Both the position numbers and the translations under genes were made by a program. The notes beneath the pieces were generated by a model. That model saw nothing but the letters and a program-made list of their open reading frames with translations. It was not told the origin of the DNA and did no database searches. A DNA stretch of 64,000 bases from Quatrionicoccus australiensis (GTDB taxonomy: Bacteria > Pseudomonadota > Gammaproteobacteria > Burkholderiales > Rhodocyclaceae): contig NZ_CP075188.1 of the NCBI RefSeq assembly GCF_020510525.1, forward strand, positions 1,364,001-1,428,000, written 5' to 3'. The number at the start of each line of letters is the position of its first letter. Positions within the stretch are counted from its first letter, which is position 1. Positions 17,263 to 28,380 of the stretch are shown here, piece after piece.

Positions 17263-18053
17263 AGCGTGTTGTGCTGAAAAGCCGGATCGCCGGCGTTCTT
17301 CTCAGTGTTTTCTGTGTTTTCCCGGTTTTTGGGCAGATTTACGATAGTCAGCCGACTAACCGTAGCCAGAATTCCGGTGATCCGAGAAATCGTGCCAAGA
17401 TTCATACCGAGTTGGGGGGCATGTATTTCCAGAGCGGGCACATGGCGGCTGCACTGGATGAGCTTGGTATCGCCATCAAGGCCGACCCCGGATTTGTTTC
17501 GGCCTACAGTGTGCGCGGCTTGGTCTATACGCAACTGCGTGATTACCCCAAGGCCGAGGAAGATTTTCGTTATGCACTGAACCTCGCGCCTAACGATCCC
17601 GAAGTCAATAATAACTACGGTTGGTATCTCTGCGAGACCGGCAAGGAGCGCCAGTCCATTGCCTACTTTCTGCAGGCCCTGAAAAACCCGCTCTATGAAA
17701 CGCCTGATCGAGCCTATGCCAATGCCGGCACCTGCGCCTTGAAGGCCGGAGACGTGCAGGGCGCAGAGGGGTATTTGCTCAACGCCCTGCGTTTCGCGCG
17801 CGATGGTGCGCCCGGCCCGCGTCTGCAATTGGCCAAGCTGTTTTTTCAGCGAGGCATCAATGAAGAGGCGCGCATCTATCTGAGCGAGGCGCTCAAGCAG
17901 ATGGAGCCTCCGACATCAGAAGCGCTTTGGCTGGGGGTGCGGATCGAACGCAAGCTGGGCAATCGTTCTGCTGAAAGTGGTTACGCCTCCCAATTGCGGA
18001 GTCGCTATCCGACCTCGGATGAATATCAGGAATTCCTGAAGGGCAATTATTAA
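17259..18053 (+). CDS. pilF: Type IV pilus biogenesis TPR protein PilF/PilW
   Basis: The 264-residue product has an N-terminal signal sequence (about residues 8-27) without a clear lipobox, then tandem tetratricopeptide repeats such as [20 protein letters not shown] and [20 protein letters not shown]. PilF/PilW acts as pilotin for the PilQ secretin in other proteobacteria. The location between rlmN and rodZ is the conserved one. It overlaps rodZ by one base (TAATG). Confidence 0.9.
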   Translation: MKRVVLKSRIAGVLLSVFCVFPVFGQIYDSQPTNRSQNSGDPRNRAKIHTELGGMYFQSGHMAAALDELGIAIKADPGFVSAYSVRGLVYTQLRDYPKAEEDFRYALNLAPNDPEVNNNYGWYLCETGKERQSIAYFLQALKNPLYETPDRAYANAGTCALKAGDVQGAEGYLLNALRFARDGAPGPRLQLAKLFFQRGINEEARIYLSEALKQMEPPTSEALWLGVRIERKLGNRSAESGYASQLRSRYPTSDEYQEFLKGNY

Positions 18054-18967
18054 TGAGTGAAGAGATGGATATTGGCGAGCGCGCAGTGGAAGATGCCGGC
18101 CAGGATGTCTTGCCGGTCATGCCCGCGGTTGGCGCACAGTTGCGTGCGGCACGCGAGGCACGTGGTATCGCCCTGTCGGAAGTCGCTGCCACCCTGAAAC
18201 TGGGCGTGCGCCAGCTTGAAGCGCTGGAGCGTGGTGACTGGCAAGTGTTGCCGGGCGCGACCTTTGTGCGTGGTTTCGTGCGCAACTATGCCCGCTTCGT
18301 ACAAATCAATCCTTTGCCGTTGATGAGCCAGCTTGATGCGGTACTCGAGAAGCCGGTCAGTCGTTTGGGCGAGGCGGATTCGCAACAGACCGCGATGCCG
18401 CAAGGCGGGCCCGGTATTTCCCGGCGCGACCGGATGGTCGTGCTGAGCGGTGGTCTGCTGGTGGTATTCGCGGCGCTGATATATTTCCTGTTGCCGAACG
18501 ACCTCTCGGTCTGGCGTGACAGTGTTCAGGAGCTGATCAGTTCGCTGGCCCGCAAGGACGAAGTGGCTCCGGTTGCTGTGGTCGAACCGGCGCCTGCCAG
18601 CGAACCGGTTTTCCCGCCGGGCACGACGCCGCAGCAGGTCATGAATCCGCAGGCTGAGACGCCAGCGGCCGACGCCGTGGCGCCGCAAGCGGCAATGCCG
18701 GTGGCGGAAAAGTCCTTGCAGGTAGCCGGTGCGCCGGATATGCGCTTTGTTTTTGAAAAGGAATCCTGGGTCGAAGTGCGTGATCGCGATGGCAAGGTCA
18801 TCTTTTCGCAGCGCGGTCAGGCGGTTTCAGAGCAGAGCGTTTCCGGTCAGGGGCCGTTCTCCCTGGTGGTGGGTTTTGCGCCCGGGGTCAAGTTGTTCTG
18901 GCACGGTCAGACCGTCGATCTGGCGCCCTATACGCGTGGCGATGTCGCCCGGTTGGTTCTGGAGTAG
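18053..18967 (+). CDS. rodZ: RodZ-like cytoskeleton/cell-shape protein
   Basis: The 304-residue protein has an N-terminal Xre-type helix-turn-helix (about residues 22-85, LRAAREARGIALSEVAATLK), one transmembrane helix near residue 130 (VLSGGLLVVFAALIYFLLP), a Pro/Ala-rich linker and a C-terminal DUF4115 beta domain ending DVARLVLE. In RodZ the helix-turn-helix contacts MreB rather than DNA. It is coupled to pilF upstream and lies 3 nt before ispG. Confidence 0.88.
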   Translation: MSEEMDIGERAVEDAGQDVLPVMPAVGAQLRAAREARGIALSEVAATLKLGVRQLEALERGDWQVLPGATFVRGFVRNYARFVQINPLPLMSQLDAVLEKPVSRLGEADSQQTAMPQGGPGISRRDRMVVLSGGLLVVFAALIYFLLPNDLSVWRDSVQELISSLARKDEVAPVAVVEPAPASEPVFPPGTTPQQVMNPQAETPAADAVAPQAAMPVAEKSLQVAGAPDMRFVFEKESWVEVRDRDGKVIFSQRGQAVSEQSVSGQGPFSLVVGFAPGVKLFWHGQTVDLAPYTRGDVARLVLE

Positions 18968-18970
18968 TTT

Positions 18971-20200
18971 GTGAGTGCTGTGGAAAAACGTTTGACCCGC
19001 GTTTGTCGCGTTGGTCACGTCGAACTGGGTGGCAAGTCGCCGGTCGTCGTGCAGTCGATGACCAATACCGATACCGCCGACTATCTGGCGACAGCCATTC
19101 AGTGTGCCGAGTTGGCGCGTGCCGGTTCGGAACTGGTGCGCATCACCGTCAATTCGCCGGAAGCTGCCGCGGCCGTGCCGAAAGTGCGAGAGCATCTCGA
19201 CCGGATGAACTGCAATGTGCCGCTGATCGGCGACTTCCATTACAACGGTCATCGCCTGCTCACCGAGCATCCGGCCTGTGCCGAAGCCTTGGCCAAGTAC
19301 CGGATCAATCCCGGCAACGTCGGTTTCGGCAAGAAGAAGGATGAGCAATTCGCCCAGATGGTCGAGTTGGCCTGCCGCTATGACAAGCCGGTGCGTATCG
19401 GTGTCAATTGGGGCAGTCTCGACCAGGAATTGCTGGCCCGCATCATGGACGAGAACAGTCGCAAGGCGGTGCCACTGGATGCAACCGAAATGATGCGCCA
19501 TGCGATGGTTACCTCGGCGCTCGAGTCCGCAGCCAAGGCAGAGGAAGTTGGTCTGGCCGGCGAGAAAATCATCCTGTCCTGCAAGGTGTCGAGTGTCCAG
19601 GATTTGATCGCCATCTATCGTGAGCTGGCCAGGCGCGCGGATTATGCCCTGCATCTCGGGTTGACCGAGGCGGGTATGGGGTCGAAGGGCATCGTTGCGT
19701 CGACGGCTGCGTTGTCCGTGCTGCTGCAGGAAGGCATCGGCGATACCATCCGTGTTTCCCTGACACCCGAACCGGGTGGTTCGCGCGCCCAGGAAGTGAT
19801 CGTCGCCCAGGAAATCCTGCAGACCATGGGCTTGCGCGCCTTTACGCCGATGGTTGCGGCCTGTCCCGGTTGTGGTCGGACGACGTCGACCTTCTTCCAG
19901 GAACTGGCAGGCGAGGTGCAGGATTTCGTGCGCGCCAAGATGCCGGAGTGGAAGCTGCAATACGACGGCGCCGAGAATATGACCTTGGCCGTCATGGGTT
20001 GCATCGTCAATGGTCCGGGTGAGTCCAAGCACGCCAATATCGGCATTTCCCTGCCGGGTACCGGCGAAGCGCCGTCGGCGCCGGTCTATGAGGATGGTCA
20101 GAAGACCGTCACGCTCAAGGGCGACAATATCGCCAACGAATTCAAGCAGATCATCGAGCGCTATGTGGCGCGTACCTACACCAAGAAACTGAAGTCATGA
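18971..20200 (+). CDS. ispG: 4-hydroxy-3-methylbut-2-enyl diphosphate synthase
   Basis: The GTG at 18971 starts a 409-aa IspG. The [4Fe-4S] cysteines are visible in [10 protein letters not shown] and [12 protein letters not shown] near the C-terminus, and the N-terminal TIM-barrel motif is [14 protein letters not shown]. IspG converts MEcPP to HMBPP in the MEP isoprenoid pathway. The stop overlaps the hisS start by 4 nt. Confidence 0.97.
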   Translation: MSAVEKRLTRVCRVGHVELGGKSPVVVQSMTNTDTADYLATAIQCAELARAGSELVRITVNSPEAAAAVPKVREHLDRMNCNVPLIGDFHYNGHRLLTEHPACAEALAKYRINPGNVGFGKKKDEQFAQMVELACRYDKPVRIGVNWGSLDQELLARIMDENSRKAVPLDATEMMRHAMVTSALESAAKAEEVGLAGEKIILSCKVSSVQDLIAIYRELARRADYALHLGLTEAGMGSKGIVASTAALSVLLQEGIGDTIRVSLTPEPGGSRAQEVIVAQEILQTMGLRAFTPMVAACPGCGRTTSTFFQELAGEVQDFVRAKMPEWKLQYDGAENMTLAVMGCIVNGPGESKHANIGISLPGTGEAPSAPVYEDGQKTVTLKGDNIANEFKQIIERYVARTYTKKLKS

Positions 20201-21495
20201 GTCAAACATTGCAAGCCGTGCGCGGGATGAACGACGTCCTGCCCGACGAAGCCGCCTTCTGGGAACTGTTCGAGGACACCATTCGGTCGTGGCTGAAGAG
20301 CTACGGTTATCGTCCGATCCGCATGCCCATCGTCGAGCCGACGCCGCTCTTTAAACGTGCCATCGGTGAAGTGACCGATATCGTCGAGAAGGAAATGTAT
20401 TCCTTCATCGATGGCCTGAACGGTGAGGCGTTGACCCTGCGTCCGGAAGGCACGGCCGGTTGCGTGCGGGCCGTCATCGAACACAATCTGGCAGCACGCC
20501 AGACACAACGCCTGTACTACATGGGCCAGATGTTCCGGCATGAGCGGCCGCAGAAAGGGCGTTATCGCCAGTTTCATCAGGTCGGTGTCGAGTCTTTCGG
20601 CATCGCCGGGCCGGATATCGATGCCGAAATGATCCTGATGGGCGCCCGTCTGTGGAACGACCTCGGGCTGGATGGCATCGAGCTGCAGATCAACAGTCTC
20701 GGTCAGCCGGCTGAGCGTGCCCAGCATCGTGCGGCGTTGATCGCCTATTTCGAAGCCAGCGCCGAACTGCTCGACGAAGACGCCAAGCGTCGTTTGCACA
20801 CCAATCCGCTGCGCATTCTCGATACCAAGAATCCGGCCATGCAGGCGTTGTGTGCTGCTGCGCCGAAACTGATCGATTATCTCGGTGCCGAATCGCTGGC
20901 GCATTTCGAAGGCGTGCAGGCCATCCTGCGTGATGCTGGTATCCCGTTCAAGATCAATCCGCGTCTGGTGCGTGGCTTGGACTATTACAACCTGACCGTT
21001 TTTGAATGGGTCACCGACAAGCTCGGCGCCCAGGGCACGGTTTGCGCCGGTGGTCGTTACGACGGCCTGGTCGAGCAACTGGGCGGCAAGCCGACGCCGG
21101 CCTGCGGTTTTGCCATGGGCGTCGAGCGCCTGATCGCGCTGATCAAGGATTCCGGTGGCGAGCCGGCTGCCCCGGCGCCGGACGTGTACCTTGTGCATCA
21201 GGGCGAAGCCGCGGCCCGCCTTGCCTTCCGTGTTGCCGAAGGCTTGCGTGACCAGGGGATTGACGTGCTGCTGCATTGCGGTGGTGGCAGCTTCAAGTCG
21301 CAAATGAAAAAAGCCGATGGCAGTGGCGCCGGCTTTGCCGTCATTATTGGCGATGACGAGGCGTCGACCGGTGAGGCGCAGCTCAAGTCGTTGCGGGCCG
21401 AAGGTTCGGCGCAGCAGAAACTTAAAGTCGATGATCTGGCCGAAGCCATCATCGATCAATTGATTGATTCAGACGCAGACAGCGAAGAGGAATAA
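20197..21495 (+). CDS. hisS: Histidyl-tRNA synthetase
   Basis: The 432-aa class II synthetase has motif 1 near [18 protein letters not shown], motif 2 in [19 protein letters not shown], the histidine-specific [15 protein letters not shown] and motif 3 GFAMGVERL. The C-terminal anticodon-binding domain is present. It charges tRNA-His. It overlaps ispG and is 4 nt upstream of yfgM. Confidence 0.98.
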   Translation: MSQTLQAVRGMNDVLPDEAAFWELFEDTIRSWLKSYGYRPIRMPIVEPTPLFKRAIGEVTDIVEKEMYSFIDGLNGEALTLRPEGTAGCVRAVIEHNLAARQTQRLYYMGQMFRHERPQKGRYRQFHQVGVESFGIAGPDIDAEMILMGARLWNDLGLDGIELQINSLGQPAERAQHRAALIAYFEASAELLDEDAKRRLHTNPLRILDTKNPAMQALCAAAPKLIDYLGAESLAHFEGVQAILRDAGIPFKINPRLVRGLDYYNLTVFEWVTDKLGAQGTVCAGGRYDGLVEQLGGKPTPACGFAMGVERLIALIKDSGGEPAAPAPDVYLVHQGEAAARLAFRVAEGLRDQGIDVLLHCGGGSFKSQMKKADGSGAGFAVIIGDDEASTGEAQLKSLRAEGSAQQKLKVDDLAEAIIDQLIDSDADSEEE

Positions 21496-21499
21496 GCAC

Positions 21500-22138
21500 A
21501 TGGCGCATTTGGACCTCGAAGAGCAGGAACAGATTGATTCCCTGAAAACCTGGTGGAAGATGTACGGCAATCTTTTCACCTCGGTGGTGGTGGCTGCATC
21601 GATTGGCGCCATCGGCTGGCAAGGCTGGAACTGGTACCAGCGCAGTCAGTCGGCCCAGGCTTCTGCCATCTATGGCGTGCTGGAACAGGCCGTGGCAACG
21701 CAGGATACGGCAAAGGTCAAGGCCGCTGCCGGCGAGCTGGCCGAGAAATTCGGCCGTACCAGCTACGCCGGGCTCGGCGCCTTGCTGGCTGCGAAGCAGT
21801 TATTCGAGGCCGGCGACCTGAAAACGGCACGCGCCCAGTTGAGTTGGGCGGCTGACAACGGCAAGGATGAGGTTCGCGATCTCGCCCGCCTGCGTCTGGT
21901 TGCGGTCCTGCTGGACGAAAAGGAATACGATGCCGCTCTGAAGCAACTTGAGGCAACCCACGCCGCTGTCTTTGCTGCTCGCTTCCTCGAGTCGAAGGGT
22001 GATGTCCTGACCGCACAGGGCAAGAAAGCCGAAGCCCGCACCGCCTATCAGGCAGCCCTCGACAAGGGCGAAGCCAAGGCCGGTCCGGCGCGTGAACTGC
22101 TGCAACAAAAGCTCGATAGCCTGGGGGAGGCCGCCTGA
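21500..22138 (+). CDS. yfgM: YfgM-like membrane-anchored TPR protein
   Basis: ATG 21500 yields 212 aa beginning MAHLDLEEQEQIDSLKTWW; a start 36 nt upstream would overlap hisS with no family support. One transmembrane helix (about 23-43) precedes a periplasmic domain with TPR-like repeats. YfgM associates with the SecYEG/PpiD translocon region in E. coli. The hisS-yfgM-bamB-der order is widely conserved, and its stop overlaps the bamB start. Confidence 0.9.
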   Translation: MAHLDLEEQEQIDSLKTWWKMYGNLFTSVVVAASIGAIGWQGWNWYQRSQSAQASAIYGVLEQAVATQDTAKVKAAAGELAEKFGRTSYAGLGALLAAKQLFEAGDLKTARAQLSWAADNGKDEVRDLARLRLVAVLLDEKEYDAALKQLEATHAAVFAARFLESKGDVLTAQGKKAEARTAYQAALDKGEAKAGPARELLQQKLDSLGEAA

Positions 22139-23292
22139 TGTCACGTCGCCTGCTTGTCCTGCTGATTGCCGCCGGCTTGTCCGGTTGCGCCACCATTTCC
22201 GACGGGATTGACGCGATCAATCCGTTTTCCAGTTCCGGTCCGAAGATGACGCCGCTGCAGCCGATCAAGGATGCTCTCGAACTGCGTGTGCAGTGGTCGG
22301 CTGGCGTAGGCAAGGCCGGCAGTTACAGCTTCGCACCGGCCATCGTTGGCAAGTCGGTTTACGCCGCTGCCCGGGACGGAACGGTCCACAAGCTGGAAGA
22401 GGGCAAAACCGTCTGGAAGATCGATGCGGGTCAGCCCCTGTCCGCCGGCGTGGGTGCCAATGCCCGTCTGGTAGTGGTCGGTACGGCCAAGGGCGATGTC
22501 CTGGCGTTCTCGGCGGTGGATGGCAAGCCGCTCTGGCAGGCCAGAGTCTCCAGCGAGGTGCTGGCTGCACCGACGGTGGGCGATGATGGTGTGGCCGTGA
22601 AGAGCGGTGACAACCGCGTTTTCCTGTTCGATGGTGGCGATGGTGGCCGCAAGTGGGTGTACCAGCGTTCGACGCCGACCTTGTCGGTGCGCAGCGCCGG
22701 CTCTCCGGTGTTCGCCGACAGTTATGTGTTCGTCGGTTTCCCCGGCGGCAAACTGGTTGCTCTCAGCCTGCAGAATGGTGCGCCGGTCTGGGAGGGCGCG
22801 GTTGCCTTGCCGAAGGGCGCCACCGAGCTTGACCGCGTGGCCGATGTCGTCGCGCCGCCGGCGATTGACGGGCGCCAGGTTTGCGCTGTCGCCTTCCAGG
22901 GGCGGGTTGCCTGTTTTGACCTCGGTCAGAGCGGTGCCCTGATCTGGTCGCGCGATATCTCGTCGGCGACCGGTGTGGCGCTCGACGGGCGCTACCTGTT
23001 TGTGACCGATGACAAGGGTGCCGTTTATGCACTTGACCGCCTTTCCGGCAGCAGCCTGTGGAAGCAGGACAAACTCCTGAATCGACGTGTTTCCGGCCCG
23101 GCCGTCTATCGCAGCAACGTGGTTGTTGCCGATGGCGAAGGTCTCGTGCACTTCCTTTCACGCGAAGATGGCAGTTTTGTCGGCCGTCAGAAAACCGATG
23201 GCACGCCAGTCCGTGCGCCGGTACAACAGCTTGGTTCCGGTTTCCTGGTGCAGACCAGTGGCGGCAATCTGAGCGCTATAGAGGCCCAATGA
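22138..23292 (+). CDS. bamB: Outer-membrane assembly lipoprotein BamB
   Basis: The 384-aa protein has a lipoprotein signal peptide with lipobox LSGC (Cys about residue 17) and then PQQ-like beta-propeller repeats such as [22 protein letters not shown] and [11 protein letters not shown]. BamB helps the BamA complex insert outer-membrane barrels. Its TGA overlaps the der ATG. Confidence 0.96.
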   Translation: MSRRLLVLLIAAGLSGCATISDGIDAINPFSSSGPKMTPLQPIKDALELRVQWSAGVGKAGSYSFAPAIVGKSVYAAARDGTVHKLEEGKTVWKIDAGQPLSAGVGANARLVVVGTAKGDVLAFSAVDGKPLWQARVSSEVLAAPTVGDDGVAVKSGDNRVFLFDGGDGGRKWVYQRSTPTLSVRSAGSPVFADSYVFVGFPGGKLVALSLQNGAPVWEGAVALPKGATELDRVADVVAPPAIDGRQVCAVAFQGRVACFDLGQSGALIWSRDISSATGVALDGRYLFVTDDKGAVYALDRLSGSSLWKQDKLLNRRVSGPAVYRSNVVVADGEGLVHFLSREDGSFVGRQKTDGTPVRAPVQQLGSGFLVQTSGGNLSAIEAQ

Positions 23293-24620
23293 AACCTACG
23301 CTAGTCCTGGTTGGCCGACCCAATGTCGGCAAATCCACGCTTTTCAATCGCCTGACCAAGTCACGTGACGCGATCGTCGCCGATCTGCCGGGTCTGACCC
23401 GCGACCGTCACTACGGTCACGGCAAGCTTGGGCGCAAGCCTTACCTGGTGGTCGATACCGGCGGTTTCGAACCGTTGATCAAGGAAGGCATCCTGCACGA
23501 AATGGCGCGCCAGACCGAGCAGGCGATTGCCGAAGCCGATGCCGTGATCTTCGTGGTCGATGGTCGTACCGGCCTGACCCCGCACGACAAGGAAATCGCC
23601 AACAAGCTGCGGCGCCTGGCGCGCCCGGTCATCGTCGCGGTCAACAAGGCGGAAGGCCTCAATTCCGGCATGGTCGAGGCCGATTTCCACGAGCTTGGGT
23701 TGGGTGAGCCGTATGCCATTTCCGCCGCGCATGGCGAAGGTGTGCGCGGCCTGGTCGATCTGGCGCTCGATACCTTCCCCGAGCCCGAGGAAGAAGAAGC
23801 GAAATCCGACGCCATCCGCGTCGCCATTGTTGGTCGGCCGAATGTCGGCAAATCGACGATGATCAATACGCTGCTTGGCGAAGAGCGCGTCATCGCCTTC
23901 GATGCGCCGGGTACGACCCGCGACTCGATCGAAATCGATTTCGAGCGGGGCGGCCGCAAGTACGTGCTCGTCGATACGGCCGGCATGCGCAAGCGCGGCA
24001 AGGTCTTCGAGTCGATCGAGAAGTTTTCGGTGGTGAAGACCCTGCAGGCGATTGAAGACGCCCATGTCGTCATCCTGATGGTCGACGCGCAGGCTGATGT
24101 GTCCGAGCAGGATGCCCATATTGCCGATTTCATCGTGCAATCCGGACGCGCCCTGGTCGTTGCGGTCAACAAGTGGGACGGCCTCGATTCCTACACCCGC
24201 GAGCAGACCCGCCTGGTCCTGCAGCGCAAGCTGAAGTTCCTCGATTTTGCCAAGTTCCATTTCGTTTCGGCCAAGGAAAACATCGGTCTCGAGTCGGTCT
24301 TCCGCTCGGTCGATGCCGCCTTCGCCGCGGCGATGACCAAAATGTCGACGCCGCGTCTGGCTCGCGTCCTGGCCGATGCCGTCGCCCGTCAGGCGCCGCC
24401 CAAGCATGGCCTGTTCCGGCCGAAGCCGCGCTACGCCCACCAGGGCGGCTCGAATCCGCCGATCATCGTCATTCACGGCAATGCGGTTGACCAGATCAAG
24501 GACAGCTATCGTCGTTATCTCGAAAATACTTTCCGCGAAGCCTTCAAATTGCATGGAACTCCCTTGCGAATCCAGTTCGTGACCGCGAAAAATCCGTTTG
24601 CCGACAAAGATAAAAACTAA
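23289..24620 (+). CDS. der: Ribosome biogenesis GTPase Der (EngA)
   Basis: ATG 23289 gives 443 aa with two tandem GTPase domains: G1 loops GRPNVGKST near residues 8 and about 186, and G4 motifs NKAE and NKWD. The C-terminal KH-like domain follows. Der acts in 50S assembly. Longer in-frame readings would lie inside bamB. A 77-nt gap with a possible promoter separates it from hfq. Confidence 0.97.
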   Translation: MKPTLVLVGRPNVGKSTLFNRLTKSRDAIVADLPGLTRDRHYGHGKLGRKPYLVVDTGGFEPLIKEGILHEMARQTEQAIAEADAVIFVVDGRTGLTPHDKEIANKLRRLARPVIVAVNKAEGLNSGMVEADFHELGLGEPYAISAAHGEGVRGLVDLALDTFPEPEEEEAKSDAIRVAIVGRPNVGKSTMINTLLGEERVIAFDAPGTTRDSIEIDFERGGRKYVLVDTAGMRKRGKVFESIEKFSVVKTLQAIEDAHVVILMVDAQADVSEQDAHIADFIVQSGRALVVAVNKWDGLDSYTREQTRLVLQRKLKFLDFAKFHFVSAKENIGLESVFRSVDAAFAAAMTKMSTPRLARVLADAVARQAPPKHGLFRPKPRYAHQGGSNPPIIVIHGNAVDQIKDSYRRYLENTFREAFKLHGTPLRIQFVTAKNPFADKDKN

Positions 24621-24697
24621 TCCGTAAATTCTTCGCCACGGCCAAGTAATTTTGGGTACATTAGGCATCTCATAACAACACACATGGAGTCCACACC

Positions 24698-24934
24698 ATG
24701 AGCAACAAAGGGCAACTTTTACAAGACCCCTTCCTTAACGCTCTCCGTCGCGAGCACGTTCCCGTTTCGATTTACCTGGTCAACGGGATCAAATTGCAGG
24801 GCCAGGTTGAATCGTTCGACCAGTACGTCGTACTGCTCAAGAACACCGTGACCCAGATGGTGTACAAGCACGCAATTTCCACGGTGGTTCCGGCCCGTCC
24901 GGTTAACCTCCAGCAAGAACAGGCGGCGGAATAA
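24698..24934 (+). CDS. hfq: RNA chaperone Hfq
   Basis: The 78-residue protein begins [35 protein letters not shown], with Sm1 residues Q8, D9 and the [10 protein letters not shown] segment, and Sm2 [10 protein letters not shown]. The acidic/Gln tail is short. Hfq hexamers pair small RNAs with mRNAs. It has its own leader after der (ATGGAGTCC upstream) and a strong hairpin with a T-rich tail before hflX. Confidence 0.98.
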   Translation: MSNKGQLLQDPFLNALRREHVPVSIYLVNGIKLQGQVESFDQYVVLLKNTVTQMVYKHAISTVVPARPVNLQQEQAAE

Positions 24935-24950
24935 TTTTTCCCCGTCTTGT

Positions 24951-24980
24951 GGCCCGCGTTGCTCGCGGGCCTCTTTATTT
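24951..24980 (+). terminator. Terminator or attenuator between hfq and hflX
   Basis: An 8-bp GC stem GGCCCGCG and CGCGGGCC (24951-24958, 24964-24971) with loop TTGCT is followed by TCTTTATTT. It probably gives abundant monocistronic hfq mRNA with some read-through. Confidence 0.75.
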
Positions 24981-24997
24981 GACTTCCGGAAACACCC

Positions 24998-26152
24998 ATG
25001 AATGAACGACCCGCCGCCGGTGAACGTGCGGTGATCGTTCAGCTTGACTTCGGCCAGCCTGATTTGCAGGATCAGCTGGAAGAAGTCCGGCTGCTTGCCG
25101 AGTCGGCGGGGGCTGTCGTTGTCGCCGAGGTTTTTGGCCCGCGGCACAGCCCGGACCCGAAAACCTTTGCCGGCAAAGGCAAGGTCCTGGAAATCGCTGC
25201 AACATTGCGTGCCGGCGAAGCCGACCTGGTGATTTTCAATCATGAACTTTCACCGGCGCAGGAACGTAATCTCGAACGCGAACTCAAATGTCGCGTGATC
25301 GATCGTACCAGTCTGATTCTCGATATCTTTGCCCTGCGCGCCTCGAGTGCAGAGGGCAAGTTGCAGGTCGAACTGGCGCAACTCGAGCATTTATCCACCC
25401 GGCTGGTCCGTGGCTGGACTCACCTTGAGCGCCAGCGTGGCGGTATCGGCATGCGCGGTCCGGGCGAGAAACAGCTTGAAACCGACCGGCGTTTGCTCGG
25501 CAACCGTGTCAAGTTGCTGAAGGAGCGTCTGGAAAAGCTTTCCCGGCAGCGAAACGTGCAAAGAAAAGCCCGTTTGCGTGGTGATGTGCTCAGTGTTTCG
25601 CTGGTCGGTTACACCAATGCCGGCAAGTCTACGCTGTTCAATGCGCTGACCCATGCAGGGGTTTTTGCTGCCAACCAGTTGTTCGCCACCCTGGATACCA
25701 CGTCGCGCAAGCTATGGGTCGAAGGGGCTGGCAATATTGTCATTTCGGACACGGTGGGCTTTATCCGTGATCTGCCGCACTCGCTCGTTGATGCCTTTCA
25801 TGCCACACTGGAGGCGGCCACCGATGCCGATCTGCTGCTGCATATCGTGGATAGCGCGAGCCATGCCCGAGATGAACAGATGTTTGAAGTGAACAAGGTA
25901 CTTGAAGAGATTGGCGCCCGTCAGGTGCGGCAGGTCATCGTCTGGAACAAGATCGATCTGACCGAGGCTGCGCCGGGAGTCGAGCGGGACGAGTATGGTA
26001 CTATCGCGCGCGTTCGCGTCAGTGCGCGGGCAGGAGACGGCCTGGATTTGTTGCGTGAATCCCTTGCCGAATTTGCCCGGGCCAAGGCCGAAAGTCGCCA
26101 GCGTGAGCTGGCGGCGGCAGAACGCGAAGCCCAACAAGATTACATAAGCTGA
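24998..26152 (+). CDS. hflX: Ribosome-associated GTPase HflX
   Basis: The 384-aa product has the HflX N-terminal domain with GRGG-like GIGMRGPGEKQLETDRR, a coiled helix, and the GTPase core: G1 GYTNAGKST, G3 DTVGF and G4 NKID. HflX splits stalled 70S ribosomes after heat stress in E. coli. It lies in the classical hfq-hflX-hflK-hflC order. Confidence 0.96.
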   Translation: MNERPAAGERAVIVQLDFGQPDLQDQLEEVRLLAESAGAVVVAEVFGPRHSPDPKTFAGKGKVLEIAATLRAGEADLVIFNHELSPAQERNLERELKCRVIDRTSLILDIFALRASSAEGKLQVELAQLEHLSTRLVRGWTHLERQRGGIGMRGPGEKQLETDRRLLGNRVKLLKERLEKLSRQRNVQRKARLRGDVLSVSLVGYTNAGKSTLFNALTHAGVFAANQLFATLDTTSRKLWVEGAGNIVISDTVGFIRDLPHSLVDAFHATLEAATDADLLLHIVDSASHARDEQMFEVNKVLEEIGARQVRQVIVWNKIDLTEAAPGVERDEYGTIARVRVSARAGDGLDLLRESLAEFARAKAESRQRELAAAEREAQQDYIS

Positions 26153-26188
26153 TACCCGACATCCATGATTCCGACCCTAGGTATATTT

Positions 26189-27493
26189 ATGTCGCTCAAC
26201 GACCCGCAGTGGGGCAACCGTGGTGGTAACGACGGTGACAAATCCGGTGGTGGCGACCCGCGTCGTCCCAATGACGGACCGCCCGATCTGGAAGAGTTGT
26301 GGCGTGATTTCAACCGCAAATTGTCCGGCATGTTCGGCAAGAAGACCGGTGGTGGCGGTAATGGCGGCGGTGATGGTCCGCGTCTGCCGCAGTTCGATTT
26401 CAATCCGCGTTTTCTCGGTGGTGGTGTCGGTTTGCTCGGCGCCCTGGTTGCCGCTGTCTGGCTGGTTTCCGGCTTTTATATTGTCGATGCTTCGCAGCGC
26501 GGCATCGTGCTCCAGTTCGGCAGTTTCCATGAAACGACCGAGCCGGGCCTGCGCTGGCGTTTTCCCTATCCGGTGCAGTCGCACGAAATCGTCAATCTGA
26601 ACGGTGTGCGTACTGTCGAAATCGGTTATCGCGGCAGCGAGCGCAACAAGGTGCTGAAAGAAGCCCTGATGCTGACCGATGATGAAAACATCGTAAACAT
26701 CCAGTTTGCCGTGCAGTACATCCTGAAGGATCCGGTCGAATACCTGTTCAACAATCGTTCGCCGGATGAAGCCGTGATGGGCGCTGCCGAAACGGCGGTG
26801 CGCGAGATCGTCGGCAAGAGCAAGATGGATTTCGTGCTCTATGAAGGTCGCGAGCAGATTGCGACCCAGGCTTCCAAGCTGATGCAGGACATTCTGGATC
26901 GCTACAAGAGCGGCATCCTGATTTCCAAGGTGACGATGCAGAATGCGCAGCCGCCGGAGCAGGTACAGGCGGCCTTCGATGATGCCGTCAAGGCTGGCCA
27001 GGATCGTGAACGGCAAAAGAACGAAGGCCAAGCTTACGCCAATGACGTGATTCCGAAAGCCAAGGGTACCGCCGCACGCCTGATGGAAGAAGCCAACGGT
27101 CACAAGCAGCGCGTCATTTCGACGGCGGAAGGTGATGCCTCGCGCTTCAAGCAGGTTCAGACCGAGTACGCGAAGGCGCCGGAAGTGACCCGTCAGCGCA
27201 TGTATCTGGAAACCATGCAGCAGGTTTATTCGAGCACCAGCAAGGTGCTGATCGATGCCAAGGGACAGGGCAACCTGCTTTACTTGCCGCTCGACAAGCT
27301 GATGCAGGCCACGGCAGCGACGGCTGCCGTTGCGGCCGAAACGCCGACTTCGATCCAGTCCGGCCGGCCGGCCACGCCGCTGTCGTCGGAAGTGCCGCCG
27401 CAGCTCGAGCAGGCACCTGCGGTTGGCGGCAAGTCGTATTCAGGTAGTTCGCGTGAAGGCTCGCTGAGCTCGCGTGATCGGGAGAGTCGTTGA
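26189..27493 (+). CDS. hflK: HflK subunit of the FtsH-modulating HflKC complex
   Basis: I start at ATG 26189 (MSLNDPQWGNRGG, 434 aa); an ATG at 26165 is possible but lacks the family N-terminus. A Gly-rich cytoplasmic leader is followed by one transmembrane helix (about residues 78-100) and an SPFH/band-7 domain with coiled coil. The C-terminus is extended and Ser/Ala/Pro-rich. HflKC encloses the FtsH protease. The stop overlaps the hflC start. Confidence 0.95.
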   Translation: MSLNDPQWGNRGGNDGDKSGGGDPRRPNDGPPDLEELWRDFNRKLSGMFGKKTGGGGNGGGDGPRLPQFDFNPRFLGGGVGLLGALVAAVWLVSGFYIVDASQRGIVLQFGSFHETTEPGLRWRFPYPVQSHEIVNLNGVRTVEIGYRGSERNKVLKEALMLTDDENIVNIQFAVQYILKDPVEYLFNNRSPDEAVMGAAETAVREIVGKSKMDFVLYEGREQIATQASKLMQDILDRYKSGILISKVTMQNAQPPEQVQAAFDDAVKAGQDRERQKNEGQAYANDVIPKAKGTAARLMEEANGHKQRVISTAEGDASRFKQVQTEYAKAPEVTRQRMYLETMQQVYSSTSKVLIDAKGQGNLLYLPLDKLMQATAATAAVAAETPTSIQSGRPATPLSSEVPPQLEQAPAVGGKSYSGSSREGSLSSRDRESR

Positions 27494-28380
27494 TGAGTCC
27501 GCGTATCAATTTGATCGGTGCCTTGATCGCCAGCGTGCTGGTGGTCATTGCGATGTCGGTATTTACCGTTGATCAGCGCCAGTTCGCTGTCGTCTTCCAG
27601 CTGGGTGAAGTCAAGCAGGTGATCACCGAGCCGGGGATGAATTTCAAGATTCCGCTGATCCAGAACGTGCGTTTCTTCGAAAAGCGCATCATCACGCTCG
27701 ACAATGCCGAGCCGGAGCGTTTCATCACCTCCGAGAAAAAGAACGTGCTGGTCGACTCCTACATCAAGTGGCGCATCGTTGATCCGAAGCTCTATTACAT
27801 CTCGGTCGGCGGCGACGAGTCGCGTGCCAAGACCCGTCTGAACCAGACGGTCAACGCCGGTTTGCGTGAAGAATTTGGCAAGCGGACCGTGCATGATGTC
27901 GTGTCCGGCGAGCGTGACAAGATCATGGAGCAGATGCGCGAAAAGGCCGATGCCGATGCACGCAAGATCGGTGTCCAGATCGTCGATGTCCGCGTCAAGC
28001 GTGTCGAATTGCCCAGCGAAGTGAGCGATGCCGTCTATCGCCGCATGGAAGCGGAGCGCAAGCGCGTTGCCAACGAACTGCGTTCGGAAGGTTCGGCCGA
28101 GGCGGAAAAGATTCGCGCCGATGCCGATCGTCAGCGTGAAATCATCATCGCCGACGCCTACCGTGATGCGCAGAAGATCAAGGGCGAGGGCGATGCCAAG
28201 GCGTCGGCGATCTATGCCGGTGCGTTCGGTCAGAGTCCCGAGTTCTATGCCTTCTACCGCAGTCTGGAAGCTTATCGCGGCAGCTTCAAGAACAAGGGCG
28301 ACGTGATGGTGGTTGAACCCAACTCCGACTTCTTCAAGTACATGAAGAGTCTTGGACGCGGCGCCGACAAAGGCAAATGA
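27493..28380 (+). CDS. hflC: HflC subunit of the FtsH-modulating HflKC complex
   Basis: ATG 27493 (in TGATG with the hflK stop) gives 295 aa. An N-terminal transmembrane helix (about 5-23, LIGALIASVLVVIAMSVF) is followed by an SPFH domain and a long Lys/Glu/Ala coiled coil (AERKRVANELRSEG). It partners HflK. Its TGA overlaps the ATG of the small DUF2065 gene. Confidence 0.96.
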   Translation: MSPRINLIGALIASVLVVIAMSVFTVDQRQFAVVFQLGEVKQVITEPGMNFKIPLIQNVRFFEKRIITLDNAEPERFITSEKKNVLVDSYIKWRIVDPKLYYISVGGDESRAKTRLNQTVNAGLREEFGKRTVHDVVSGERDKIMEQMREKADADARKIGVQIVDVRVKRVELPSEVSDAVYRRMEAERKRVANELRSEGSAEAEKIRADADRQREIIIADAYRDAQKIKGEGDAKASAIYAGAFGQSPEFYAFYRSLEAYRGSFKNKGDVMVVEPNSDFFKYMKSLGRGADKGK